Below, one piece after another: positions 26,485-34,672 of a stretch of DNA of 64,000 nt. This DNA is from Cupriavidus cauae (GTDB taxonomy: Bacteria > Pseudomonadota > Gammaproteobacteria > Burkholderiales > Burkholderiaceae): contig NZ_VWRN01000064.1 of NCBI RefSeq assembly GCF_008632125.1, positions 1 to 64,000 of the forward strand, given 5' to 3'. Position numbers and translations under genes: made by a program. The notes under the pieces are model-generated. The model was not told where the DNA came from. It saw only the letters and a program-made list of their open reading frames with translations, and made no database searches. Within the stretch, counting starts at the first letter, position 1, and each line of letters opens with the position of its first letter.

Positions 26485-26832
26485 TCATGAGCTGCCCCGA
26501 TAGAGCGGGCTTGGCGCGATGATGGCCGTGATGCCTTTGGCTTCCGGCAGATCCGGCAAAAGGAAGTTCAGCGCAACTGCCGATCGTCCACTACTTGTGG
26601 TCATAAAGGTCCAAGCCACCGTGCGGTTGGCGCCCCGGAAAGCAACGGTTTCTCCAGAGGTGACATTAACGTATCGCGCACCTGGCCGCAGCGTGATCGA
26701 CCGAGTCGCCGTCTCGACGGCAGCGACGGTACCATACAAATCGGCCCTAGCAGGTGGCAAAGGCGCACACGCCGACGCCATGCCGAAGGCAGAGAGTGCC
26801 AGTGCGATCCGTAAAGCCTGCGTGGTAGTCAT
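26485..26832 (-). CDS. copH: CzcE/CopH-like periplasmic metal-binding protein
   Basis: 115 residues. ATG with AGGGAG seven bases upstream; signal peptide (ALRIALALSAFGMASAC; the Cys could also be lipidated), then the CzcE domain with the conserved GARYVNVTSGETVAFRG, TVAWTF and IIAPSPLYRG segments. CzcE and CopH of Cupriavidus metallidurans are periplasmic copper-binding proteins of this fold. The gene is transcribed alone on the minus strand; a candidate CopR site lies about 190 bp upstream. Confidence 0.85.
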   Translation of the reverse strand: MTTTQALRIALALSAFGMASACAPLPPARADLYGTVAAVETATRSITLRPGARYVNVTSGETVAFRGANRTVAWTFMTTSSGRSAVALNFLLPDLPEAKGITAIIAPSPLYRGSS

Positions 26833-27020
26833 AATGAGACTCCCTGTCGATGTGCGGCAAGGTCTAACGGACCCGCCTTTGCGACAACCCGACTTCCACC
26901 CGCGCCAAGGACGCACGCAGCTTGGTGCTGCGCTGATCTGTGGGCAACTGGCAAGGCTACCGGCACCCAAACGCGAGTTGCCGCACGATCTAGTCTAATC
27001 AGGGCATTCCAACGATAACG

Positions 27021-27038
27021 TTGCCCAAACGTTACATT
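27021..27038 (+). promoter_or_regulatory. Candidate CopR box upstream of the copH-like gene
   Basis: Direct repeat TTGC-N7-TTAC followed by ATT, 11-bp period, in the sequence TTGCCCAAACGTTACATT. It is almost identical to the site between copA and copR (CCAAAC-A/G-TTACATTC shared). It is about 190 bp upstream of the copH-like start. OmpR-type regulators such as CopR bind direct repeats with one helical turn spacing. Confidence 0.6.
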
Positions 27039-27217
27039 CTGGACAGGTAACAATGTGGTCCACGTCATGCCCCACAAGTCAACGCTTCCAAGTGGGGAGG
27101 ATCACGCGCAAGAAAACGGGTCCGCCACGGCGGCACCATGACCCAACCTACGCTGTCGAACCCTCAGCATCGGTGCGCCGTTTTGTTCGCCGCCGGACGC
27201 ACCCGTCGTCGCGCTTT

Positions 27218-27694
27218 TTACTTGACGGCCACCTTGCCGACCATGCCGGCTTCGAAATGGCCCGGCACCAGACAAGCGAAGTCGACGGTCCCAGGACCGT
27301 CGAACTGCCACACCAGTGTGCCTTGTTTGCCAGGTGCGAGCATAATCTGGTTCGGGATAGAGTGCTTAGCATCAGGCATGCTGCGCATCATCTGCGCGTG
27401 CTCTTTCAACTCAGCGGCGGTACCGATCACCATTTCGTGCTCCACTTTGCCGACATTCCGCACGACAAAACGCACGGTTTCACCGCGCTTGACCTGAATC
27501 GAGTCGGGCGCGAACCGCATCGTGTCGCTCATGGTCACGTTAACCGTGCGTGAGACCTTGGCCGGCTTGCCCGGCTGACCGGCAGCGGACTTACTGGCGC
27601 TAGCTGGGCTCGCATGGCCCTCCATGCTGCCGGCAGCCCACACCAGCATCGGCGACAGCCCCAACACCAGCAGCAACGACTTGAGCGTCTTCAT
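27218..27694 (-). CDS. copI: CopI cupredoxin-like copper protein
   Basis: 158 residues; AAGGAG ahead of the ATG, signal peptide (MKTLKSLLLVLGLSPMLVWA), Ser/Ala/Lys linker, then a cupredoxin domain. Type 1 copper ligands are visible as His in VGKVEHEMVIG and the Cys-x-His-x-Met set in FACLVPGHFEAGM. Met/His residues also occur in SMEGHAS and AQMMRSMPDAKH. CopI of copper-resistance clusters binds copper in the periplasm and supports resistance. Last gene of the copABCDI operon on the minus strand. Confidence 0.93.
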   Translation of the reverse strand: MKTLKSLLLVLGLSPMLVWAAGSMEGHASPASASKSAAGQPGKPAKVSRTVNVTMSDTMRFAPDSIQVKRGETVRFVVRNVGKVEHEMVIGTAAELKEHAQMMRSMPDAKHSIPNQIMLAPGKQGTLVWQFDGPGTVDFACLVPGHFEAGMVGKVAVK

Positions 27695-27763
27695 GGCATC
27701 TCCTTGGCGGTTGTTTGAGAGCAAGACAAGCGCAGCCTTGCTGCGCGGTTCGTGAAAACGTGG

Positions 27764-28681
27764 CTACATGCCCGCGGGGGATAGGATGCCGAGCGAGGCG
27801 ACAAGAGCTAGAATGAGCGTTGCCGCACTGGTCTCGAACATCAGGCTGCGCCGCAAGGTACGAACGGCGACGGCATGGTCGCCCGTCCGTAGGGCATGCT
27901 CCAGGCGCGGGCTCAGATGAAAACGGTTAGCCGCGGCAAGGGCGAGCATGGTACCGAACAGCGCCAGCTTGGACGCCAGCAGTCCACCGTATGAGTTCAG
28001 CGACAGTTCTGGCAAGACCGGACCGACAATCAACCAATAGTTCACTGCGCCGGTAATGACCAAGGTTGCGACAACGATCATACCCACCTGAGCGAAGCCG
28101 TTTGAGGTGCGGCTCAGTAGGGCAACCTTGGCAGGTGTGGCAGAGGGATGCGACAACAACACGAACGCGAGCAGAGCGCCGACCCATGCGCCGGCGGCCA
28201 TTAGATGCGCGATATCCGAGGCAAGGTGAATGTAGCGTCGAATGCCATCATCCATGGCGCCATGGCCGCCCCAGGCAAGCGTGGACAGCGCGACGCCGCC
28301 CGCTGCAGCCAGAACCCAGAATTGAAGTTCTGGCCGTTTGCGGACAAACAACGCGACCAGCACGCAGAGGACCAGGGCAACGAGTCGCACGACCCAGGCC
28401 GCGCCAAACGCGGTGCCTGTCACAATCATTTCGAAGACATGGCCTTGCAGTTCGGCGTAGGATGCGGCACCGGTCATGCCCTTGGCCATGATGGTGATAT
28501 TGGCCAGCGACAGGACGATGCCCAGGGCCGCGACCGCCGCGCCAAGCGTCAAAAAGCGCGCACCCGTTGGCGACGCCATTTCCTCACGGCGCAGTGCGTA
28601 CAAGCCAAACAGCGGCAGACCAAACAGTGCAGTCAGGTCGAAATAGAGTGCGAAACGCACTGCAACAGTTGCCCAGTCCAT
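27764..28681 (-). CDS. copD: CopD copper-transport membrane protein
   Basis: 305 residues with eight or more hydrophobic segments (LYFDLTALFGLPLFGLYAL, AAWVVRLVALVLCVLVALFV, VGALLAFVLLSHPS, VGMIVVATLVITGAVNYWLI, LLASKLALFGTMLALAAANR). Conserved H, W and M residues typical of CopD/PcoD are present around HLASDIAHLMAAGAWVGAL. CopD works with CopC in moving copper across the inner membrane. It starts seven bases after the copC stop and is followed by copI. Confidence 0.95.
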   Translation of the reverse strand: MDWATVAVRFALYFDLTALFGLPLFGLYALRREEMASPTGARFLTLGAAVAALGIVLSLANITIMAKGMTGAASYAELQGHVFEMIVTGTAFGAAWVVRLVALVLCVLVALFVRKRPELQFWVLAAAGGVALSTLAWGGHGAMDDGIRRYIHLASDIAHLMAAGAWVGALLAFVLLSHPSATPAKVALLSRTSNGFAQVGMIVVATLVITGAVNYWLIVGPVLPELSLNSYGGLLASKLALFGTMLALAAANRFHLSPRLEHALRTGDHAVAVRTLRRSLMFETSAATLILALVASLGILSPAGM

Positions 28682-28688
28682 CGGCGGA

Positions 28689-29075
28689 TCACTTCACGGT
28701 GAACGCGATGTTGCCATTAATCGGGTGCGTGTCGGACGACACTGCACGCCAATCGACGCGGTAGCTGCCAGGCGCCAGCGTCTGGGCCGGGGTGATCACC
28801 ATGGTCTTGGGGTCGTCGCTGCCGGCAACCTTGGCGGCAATTTTCATCGGCGCATGGTTGGCCATGCCGGGCATGCTGGTCATGACGAGGCTGGCCCCGG
28901 AGAATTGGGTCGCGAGGTTCTCTGAAAACTTCAGCTCGATCTTCTGCGGCGCCGCCACCTCGGCCTTGTCGGCGGGCATGGACGATACCAGCTTTGGATG
29001 GGCGAAGGCTGCAGTACTAGCCAGCACAGCGGCGGCTGCCAGAGCGGCACGAATGGTGAAGCGGGGCGCTTGCAT
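28689..29075 (-). CDS. copC: CopC periplasmic copper-binding protein
   Basis: 128 residues: signal peptide to AFA, mature start HPKLVSSMPADKAEV (N-terminal His is the Cu(II) ligand), Met-rich loop MTSMPGMANHAPM (Cu(I) site) and the conserved end DTHPINGNIAFTVK. Classic CopC/PcoC beta-barrel. GGAG lies nine bases ahead of the ATG. Lies between copB and copD in the operon. Confidence 0.96.
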   Translation of the reverse strand: MQAPRFTIRAALAAAAVLASTAAFAHPKLVSSMPADKAEVAAPQKIELKFSENLATQFSGASLVMTSMPGMANHAPMKIAAKVAGSDDPKTMVITPAQTLAPGSYRVDWRAVSSDTHPINGNIAFTVK

Positions 29076-29113
29076 GGTGAACTCCAAATATGAGTGTGGA
29101 TTGAAATACGTGG

Positions 29114-30406
29114 TTAGAACCACATGCGAACACCCGCTACAAAACGGGTTTCGCCACTTCGGCCGCCGGCGGTGCGAACCATGTCGGCGGTATTGCCAAA
29201 GGTTTGGTACCGTTCAATGCCGATATAGGGAGCGAACTGACGGCTGAACTCATAGCGCAGGCGCAGACCCACGGCACCGCTGGAAAGCCCGCTGCCCACG
29301 CCGACCTCGGGATCGTTCTTGCCATAAAGATTGGCCTCGATTCGGGGTTGCAGGATCAGGCGCTGGGTAATTAGCAATTCATACTCGGCTGACAGGCGCA
29401 GCGCAGTGCGACCTTCGGTGCCGATATAGCCAGTAGCGTCGACCTCGAACCAGTATGGCGCCAGGCCCTGGATACCGAAGGCCAGCCAGTTTCGGGTTGG
29501 CCGGCCATAGCCGGCATCGTTGCGGATACCCAGCTGCGTGTCCCAATAGGTGGCAATGGCATGACCCCACAGCAATTCGGTCCGCGCCTCGTGGATCTTG
29601 CGCCTCTCGGATTCGCCTTCGGCCTTGATCACGAGGCGGTTAAAGCTGCTGCCAATCCACGCTTGCGCCTCATAGGCAGCGGCATTGCTCTCATTTCCCT
29701 TGACCCATTCCAGCCGGTCAACGAGTACCGAGGCAAATAGGTGTTCGTCTGCCATGTGCAGCGAACGGTGCGGACCAATGGCGTATTGACCCACGCCGAG
29801 CTGATAGCCCCCTGAGTAACCGTGCGGGTCGCGCGCATCCGCGGGCGCGCTCCCCCCTTGCATCTGCATGTCGCCATGATCCATGCCTTGCATCGAACCC
29901 GTGCCTTGCATCTGGCTGTGGTCCATGCCCTGCATCGAACCCATGCCCTGCATCTGGCTGTGGTCCATGCCCTGCATCGAACCCATGCCCTGCATCTGGC
30001 TGTGGTCCATGCCCTGCATCGAACCCATGCCCTGCATCTGGCTGTGGTCCATGCCCTGCATCGAGTCCATGCCCTGCATCTGGCTGTGGTCCATGCCCTG
30101 CATCGAGTCCATGCCTTGCATCTGGCTGTGGTCCATGCCCTGCATCGAGTCCATGCCTTGCATCTGGCTGTGGTCCATGCCCTGCATCGAGTCCATGCCT
30201 TGCATCTGGCCGTCGGTGGCAGCGGTGCCGCCAACCTTGCCCGAAGACTTTGCTTTCGGAATGGACTTCGCCTTTTCCGCGACGGCGGGCGACGAAGTTT
30301 GCGTTGGAACCGCTTCGGTGTGGGCGTGCTGGGCCCAAGCTGCGCTCATGCCAGCGGAAGCAAGCACGGCGGCAAGTACTGTTCTTGTTGGTTTTTCCAT
30401 GTGCAT
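29114..30406 (-). CDS. copB: CopB outer-membrane copper-binding protein with Met-repeat expansion
   Basis: About 430 residues. Signal peptide (TVLAAVLASAGMSAAWA) then a periplasmic tail that contains eight 14-residue units of the type MQGMDSMQGMDHSQ (roughly residues 65-178), giving a dense array of Met, Asp and His ligands. The C-terminal ~230 residues form the CopB beta-barrel (RLEWVKGNESNAAAYEAQAW, ATYWDTQLGIRNDAG, LAPYWFEVDATGYIG, final VAGVRMWF). CopB is thought to bind or sequester copper at the outer membrane. ATG 30406 or 30400 starts; it follows copA by 11 bp. A shorter paralogue is at 38801-39754. Confidence 0.95.
   Translation of the reverse strand: MHMEKPTRTVLAAVLASAGMSAAWAQHAHTEAVPTQTSSPAVAEKAKSIPKAKSSGKVGGTAATDGQMQGMDSMQGMDHSQMQGMDSMQGMDHSQMQGMDSMQGMDHSQMQGMDSMQGMDHSQMQGMGSMQGMDHSQMQGMGSMQGMDHSQMQGMGSMQGMDHSQMQGTGSMQGMDHGDMQMQGGSAPADARDPHGYSGGYQLGVGQYAIGPHRSLHMADEHLFASVLVDRLEWVKGNESNAAAYEAQAWIGSSFNRLVIKAEGESERRKIHEARTELLWGHAIATYWDTQLGIRNDAGYGRPTRNWLAFGIQGLAPYWFEVDATGYIGTEGRTALRLSAEYELLITQRLILQPRIEANLYGKNDPEVGVGSGLSSGAVGLRLRYEFSRQFAPYIGIERYQTFGNTADMVRTAGGRSGETRFVAGVRMWF
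29871..30206 (-). repeat. Eight tandem 42-bp repeats inside copB
   Basis: Units start every 42 bp; seven carry TGGCTGTGG at 29913, 29955, 29997, 30039, 30081, 30123 and 30165, and one degenerate unit lies at the left. Each encodes 14 residues rich in Met, Asp, His and Gln. Units divide into GAACC and GAGTC variants, showing stepwise local duplication. Prone to length change by slippage or recombination. Confidence 0.9.
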
Positions 30407-30417
30407 ATCGGTTAGGG

Positions 30418-32304
30418 TCAGGCCACCACCACTTCGCGGAACATCCCGGCGTCCATGTGCAACATCAGGTGGCAATGCCAGGCCCACCGGCCCAAGGCGT
30501 CGGCGGTGACGAGGAAGCTGATGCGTTGCGCCGGTTGCACCGCGATCGTGTGTCGACGCGCGAGGAAGGCGCCATCCGGCGATTCGAGTTCGCTCCACAT
30601 GCCATGCATGTGCATTGGGTGCGTCATCATGGTGTCGTTGTGCAAAATGACGCGCAGCCGCTCGCCATACTTAAAGTGCACCGGCGTCGAATTTCCGAAC
30701 TCCACCCCGTCGATGGACCACGAGTAACGCTCCATATTACCGGTCAAGTGCAGTTCCACTTCGCGCCCGGGACCGCGTTTGTCCAACGGACCGCCAATGG
30801 TGTGCTGATCGGCCAGTGTCAGGACGCGGCGCCCGGTGTCGCGCAAACCGATGCCCGGGTCGTCCAAGTTGGTGCGCGCCATGTCAACGCGCATATCGGT
30901 GGTGGCGCCATACTCGGTCTTGGCGTGGCGCGCCTTGGTGCTGGGCACCTTCAGCGACGCATCGGTCGCCATGCCCCCCGACATGCTACCCATGGCATGC
31001 TGGCTGTGATCCATGGCCATAGCGCCATGGTTCATGCCTTGCATGCCCATCGAGCCGTGGTCCATGCCTTGCATGGCCATGCCGCCATGGCTCATTCCGC
31101 CCATGGCGCTGTGATCCATGCCGCCCATGCCTCCCATACTGCCCATCATGTCGGCCATGGTGAGCCACTGCGGCTTATCCACGGCGGGCACCGGTGCCGC
31201 CAGCCCGGCTCGAGTTGCCAGGGTGCCGCGGGCATAGCCGGTGCGATCCATCGACTGCGAGAAAATGGTATAGGCCTCGTCGCGCGGCTCGACCAGCACG
31301 TCACAGGTCTCGCCCGGGCCGAAGCGGAACTCATCGACGGTTACCGGTTCGATGTTCTGTCCATCGACTTGGATGACCTTAAGCTTGAGGCCGGGAATGC
31401 GCACATCGTAGAACGTGTTGCCTGCGCCGTTGATAAACCGCAGACGAACCTTCTCGCCCGGCTTAAACACGCCGGTCCAGTTGCCGGCCGGTGTGACGCC
31501 GTTCATCAAGTAAGTCAGCGTGGCGCCCGAGAGATCCGCCAGATCGGTCGGGCTCATCCGCATCTCGTTCCACATCTTGCGCTTAGCGAGCGCGCTCTTC
31601 ATCCCTTCACTGGAGACGTCGCGGAAAAAATCGATAACCGTCGGCTGGTTATAGTTGTAGTAGTCGCTCTGAACCTTCAGTTTCGAGAGCACGCGCATCG
31701 GATCTTCGTCGGTCCAATCCGAGAGCAGCACGGTATAATCGCGATCGGCTCGCACGCCATCCACGCCGGTGGCTGGATCGATGACAATGCCGCCATACAC
31801 GCCGGTCATCTCCTGGAAGCCCGAATGCGAGTGATACCAATAGCTACCAATCTGGTCGACCTTGAAGCGGTAGGTGAAGGTCTCGCCCGGCGCAATGCCC
31901 GCAAAGCTGATCCCCGGCACGCCGTCCATCTCGAACGGCAGAATGATCCCGTGCCAATGAATCGACGTGTGCTCGCGCAACCGGTTCGTGACCCGAATCG
32001 TCACCGTTTCGCCTTGACGCCAGCGCAGCGTCGGCCCCGGCAACATGCCATTGATGGTGGTCGCGACGCGTGGCGTCCCGGTGAAGTTGACCACCGACTC
32101 GCCGATCACGAGGTCGAAGTCGGTCCCGCGCAGCACTGGTGCTGTGCCGGATAAGACATCTGCCGGTCGGCCTGACGGCTGAGCCCAGGCCGCACCGCCC
32201 AAGCCAGACAGCCCCGCCATCACGCCACCGGCGGCCAGACCCTGTACAAAACGGCGGCGCGGCAGATTAGGCAGCACAAGGCCAGACGGTCGATCACGTC
32301 GCAT
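30418..32304 (-). CDS. copA: CopA periplasmic multicopper oxidase
   Basis: 628 residues with a Tat signal (LPRRRFVQGLAAGG). Copper ligands in order: HWHG (SIHWHGIILPFEMDGVPG), HSH (YWYHSHSGFQE), HPMHMHG and the final HCHLMLHMDAGM, i.e. type 1, 2 and 3 centres all present. A Met/His-rich insert lies around residues 380-440 (MGGMDHSAMGGMSHGGMA). CopA/PcoA oxidises Cu(I) to less toxic Cu(II) and binds many coppers. First gene of the copABCDI operon, divergent from copRS with a 202-bp shared control region. Confidence 0.97.
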   Translation of the reverse strand: MRRDRPSGLVLPNLPRRRFVQGLAAGGVMAGLSGLGGAAWAQPSGRPADVLSGTAPVLRGTDFDLVIGESVVNFTGTPRVATTINGMLPGPTLRWRQGETVTIRVTNRLREHTSIHWHGIILPFEMDGVPGISFAGIAPGETFTYRFKVDQIGSYWYHSHSGFQEMTGVYGGIVIDPATGVDGVRADRDYTVLLSDWTDEDPMRVLSKLKVQSDYYNYNQPTVIDFFRDVSSEGMKSALAKRKMWNEMRMSPTDLADLSGATLTYLMNGVTPAGNWTGVFKPGEKVRLRFINGAGNTFYDVRIPGLKLKVIQVDGQNIEPVTVDEFRFGPGETCDVLVEPRDEAYTIFSQSMDRTGYARGTLATRAGLAAPVPAVDKPQWLTMADMMGSMGGMGGMDHSAMGGMSHGGMAMQGMDHGSMGMQGMNHGAMAMDHSQHAMGSMSGGMATDASLKVPSTKARHAKTEYGATTDMRVDMARTNLDDPGIGLRDTGRRVLTLADQHTIGGPLDKRGPGREVELHLTGNMERYSWSIDGVEFGNSTPVHFKYGERLRVILHNDTMMTHPMHMHGMWSELESPDGAFLARRHTIAVQPAQRISFLVTADALGRWAWHCHLMLHMDAGMFREVVVA

Positions 32305-32381
32305 GAAATAGTCCTTTTTGCTTGAATGGCCGCGTCGGAAGGCGGCAGCAAGAGAGTAACGACAGCGAGGCTACCGTCAAC

Positions 32382-32399
32382 TTACCCAAACATTACATT
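32382..32399 (+). promoter_or_regulatory. Candidate CopR box in the copA-copR intergenic region
   Basis: Direct repeat TTAC-N7-TTAC followed by ATT (TTACCCAAACATTACATT), about 80 bp from the copA start and 110 bp from copR. An additional TTAC at 32414-32417 and GGTAAGG nearby may form a second half-site set. Placement between the divergent operons fits autoregulation by CopR. Confidence 0.65.
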
Positions 32400-32506
32400 C
32401 CGGTAAGGTCTGGGTTACCCACAGAGCGTCTCGGTAGACTACCCCGTATTAGAGCCGGTCCAACAGGCGGGCACATAATCCGAAAGACGAGGGGGAGGGC
32501 ACGAAG

Positions 32507-33193
32507 ATGAAGCTGCTGGTGGTAGAAGATGAATCCAAGACCGGCGAGTACCTGCGCCAGGGGCTGACCGAGGCAGGATTCGTGGTCGACTTGGTCGCCA
32601 ACGGGCTGGACGGACAGCACTTGGCGCTTAACGAAGCGTACGACCTGATTATCCTCGACGTCATGCTACCCGATCTCGATGGCTGGCGTATTTTGCAGAC
32701 GATCCGCGCCGCGGACAACCCGGTTCCGGTGTTATTTCTGACCGCCCGCGACAGCGTGGCCGATCGGGTCAGGGGGTTGGAGTTGGGCGCTGACGACTAT
32801 CTGGTCAAGCCATTCGCGTTCTCGGAACTACTGGCGCGCGTACGTACGCTATTGCGGCGCGGTACTGTACAGCTAGCGATGGACCGCATTCAGGTGGGCG
32901 ATCTGGTGCTGGATTTGGGCAGGCGCCGGGCGTCGCGGGCCGGGCGCCGCATCACGCTGACCAGCAAGGAGTTTGCGCTGCTGGAGTTGCTCGCTCGCCG
33001 GCGCGGCGAGGTGCTGCCACGCTCGTTGATTGCCTCCCAGGTCTGGGACATGAACTTTGACAGCGATAGCAACGTGATCGATGTGGCCATTCGCCGCTTG
33101 CGGGCGAAGATCGACGATGACTTTGATATTAAGCTGATTCAGACCGTGCGCGGCATGGGCTACGTGCTGGAAGCGCCGGAGGAGCAGGCATGA
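32507..33193 (+). CDS. copR: CopR response regulator (OmpR family)
   Basis: 228 residues. Receiver domain with the phosphoacceptor Asp near residue 51 (DLIILDVMLPDLDGW), the conserved Thr in LFLTARD and Lys in DDYLVKPF; C-terminal winged-helix DNA-binding domain (ITLTSKEFALLELLARRRGE, VDVAIRRLRAKID, TVRGMGYVLE). CopR/CusR-type regulators activate copper-resistance operons when phosphorylated by their kinase. The copS ATG overlaps its stop (ATGA). Confidence 0.96.
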   Translation: MKLLVVEDESKTGEYLRQGLTEAGFVVDLVANGLDGQHLALNEAYDLIILDVMLPDLDGWRILQTIRAADNPVPVLFLTARDSVADRVRGLELGADDYLVKPFAFSELLARVRTLLRRGTVQLAMDRIQVGDLVLDLGRRRASRAGRRITLTSKEFALLELLARRRGEVLPRSLIASQVWDMNFDSDSNVIDVAIRRLRAKIDDDFDIKLIQTVRGMGYVLEAPEEQA

Positions 33194-34584
33194 CGCATCG
33201 CCTGTCCCTGACGATGCGTCTGACCATCCTGTTTTCGCTCTGCTCTGCCGTGGTGCTGCTGGGCTTGGGCGTTCTCATCTGGCTGGCGATGGACCGCCAC
33301 TTCGCCACCGAGGATTATGTGGTGCTCGGCGACAATATTCGCCTGATCGAAAAGATCGCGCAGGAAACGCCGGCCGAGCGCTTGCCCCAGCGGCTTCGGG
33401 AAATGGTCGATCACCATCCTGGCTTCGTCGCGCAGGTGCAGACCGCACAAGGCCACAAGCTGTATGCGACCAAGGACTTCGATTTTGCGATTGCTTTCGA
33501 GGCGATTCCGCGCGAATTGGCGCGTGACAATACCTTCGTCTGGCAGCAAGGCGAGCAGGAGTATCGCGGCATGCGCGCGCAGGTTGGTGCGGCTGACCCG
33601 CGCATTGCACCTTTGCGCGTCGTGGTCGGCATGGACACGGAAATCCACGCGCACTTCATGCATGCATTTCGTCGTTCGCTGGCCTTCTATACCACATTGG
33701 CGGTGCTCGCCAGCGGTCTCTTTGGTTGGTGGGCGGCGCGACGCGGGCTCGCACCCCTGCGCATGATGGCCTCACGCGCCAAGGGCGTCACCGCGAACAA
33801 ACTGGATGCGCGCATGCCGGTCGAAGCCGTGCCGGTCGAGATGGCAGATCTGGCGATCACGTTAAACGCGATGCTGGAGCGACTGCAGGATGATTTTCGG
33901 CGGCTCTCGGAATTCTCCTCCGATTTGGCGCATGAGCTGCGCACGCCCATCACCAACCTGATGACGCAGACGCATGTCGTGCTATCGCAGCCGCGAGATG
34001 CCGCCAAATATCGAGAGGTCCTGGCCTCGAATGCCGAGGAATTGCAGCGGCTTGGGCGCATGGTGTCCGATATGCTGTACTTGGCCAAGATGGAGCACGG
34101 CATCACACTGCCGAATGAGGAAGCGATCAACGTGGCTGATGAAGTACAGGCGCTGTTCGAATTCTACGACGCGCTGGCAGAGGACAAGGGCGTCAATCTA
34201 CGGCTTGATGGGCAGGCGAAAATTACCGGCGACCGTCTGATGTTACGCCGAGCGCTCAGCAATCTGCTCTCGAACGCTCTACGCTATACGCCGTCCGGCA
34301 AAGAGATCCGGGTCGAGACGCGCGAGCAGGGCGGCAGCACGTCGATCGTAGTCGAGAATGAGGGCGAGGAAATCAGTCCCGAGTTGCTGCCATCGCTATT
34401 CGACCGCTTTTTCCGTGCCGACAAATCAAGGACCCGTGCGGAGTCCGAAAGCGTGGGACTGGGTCTCTCCATCACGCAAGCCATCATGTTTGCGCACGGG
34501 GGCCAGATTTCGGCGGAATCGTCGGAAGGCACTACGCGCTTCATTTTGACGTTTCCCCGCCAGCGAAACGCCGCCCGGAGCTAG
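33190..34584 (+). CDS. copS: CopS copper-sensing histidine kinase
   Basis: 464 residues: first membrane helix (LTILFSLCSAVVLLGLGVLI), periplasmic sensor of ~130 residues, second helix (LAFYTTLAVLASGLFGWWAA), HAMP linker, HisKA with His near residue 247 in LAHELRTPITNL, and HATPase domain with N box, VGLGLSITQA G2-like box. It is a heavy-metal sensor kinase of the CusS/CopS class. Periplasmic His/Met residues around DRHFATEDY and HHPGFVAQ may sense copper. Translationally coupled to copR. Confidence 0.96.
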   Translation: MTHRLSLTMRLTILFSLCSAVVLLGLGVLIWLAMDRHFATEDYVVLGDNIRLIEKIAQETPAERLPQRLREMVDHHPGFVAQVQTAQGHKLYATKDFDFAIAFEAIPRELARDNTFVWQQGEQEYRGMRAQVGAADPRIAPLRVVVGMDTEIHAHFMHAFRRSLAFYTTLAVLASGLFGWWAARRGLAPLRMMASRAKGVTANKLDARMPVEAVPVEMADLAITLNAMLERLQDDFRRLSEFSSDLAHELRTPITNLMTQTHVVLSQPRDAAKYREVLASNAEELQRLGRMVSDMLYLAKMEHGITLPNEEAINVADEVQALFEFYDALAEDKGVNLRLDGQAKITGDRLMLRRALSNLLSNALRYTPSGKEIRVETREQGGSTSIVVENEGEEISPELLPSLFDRFFRADKSRTRAESESVGLGLSITQAIMFAHGGQISAESSEGTTRFILTFPRQRNAARS

Positions 34585-34613
34585 ACGGTTGGCCTCCAGC
34601 GCGTCGCCGCATA

Positions 34614-34645
34614 AAAATAGCCACGGCGTTGCGGCGCCGTGGCTA
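34614..34645 (-). terminator. Strong hairpin terminator between copS and the IS630 relic
   Basis: 11-bp perfect stem (34618-34628 with 34635-34645) and six-base loop. On the minus strand it is followed by TATTTTTAT, so it should end leftward transcription from the IS630 relic; it may also slow rightward transcripts leaving copS. Confidence 0.7.
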
Positions 34646-34672
34646 GTGGTCCTTCGGTAAAAGGACCGTTCA

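Noticed and set aside
27053..27553. Plus-strand frame opposite copI
   Set aside because: Shadow of the well-supported cupredoxin gene; no start signal.
29822..30509. Repetitive plus-strand frames with HALH or PCIE-type repeats; also considered as a CRISPR-like array
   Set aside because: The regularity is the 42-bp coding repeat of copB with no unique spacers; the antisense frames are by-products.
30250..32154. Long plus-strand open frame (~634 codons) opposite copA and the copB start
   Set aside because: Antisense shadow of copA/copB; low-complexity His-rich composition mirrors the Met-rich coding strand.
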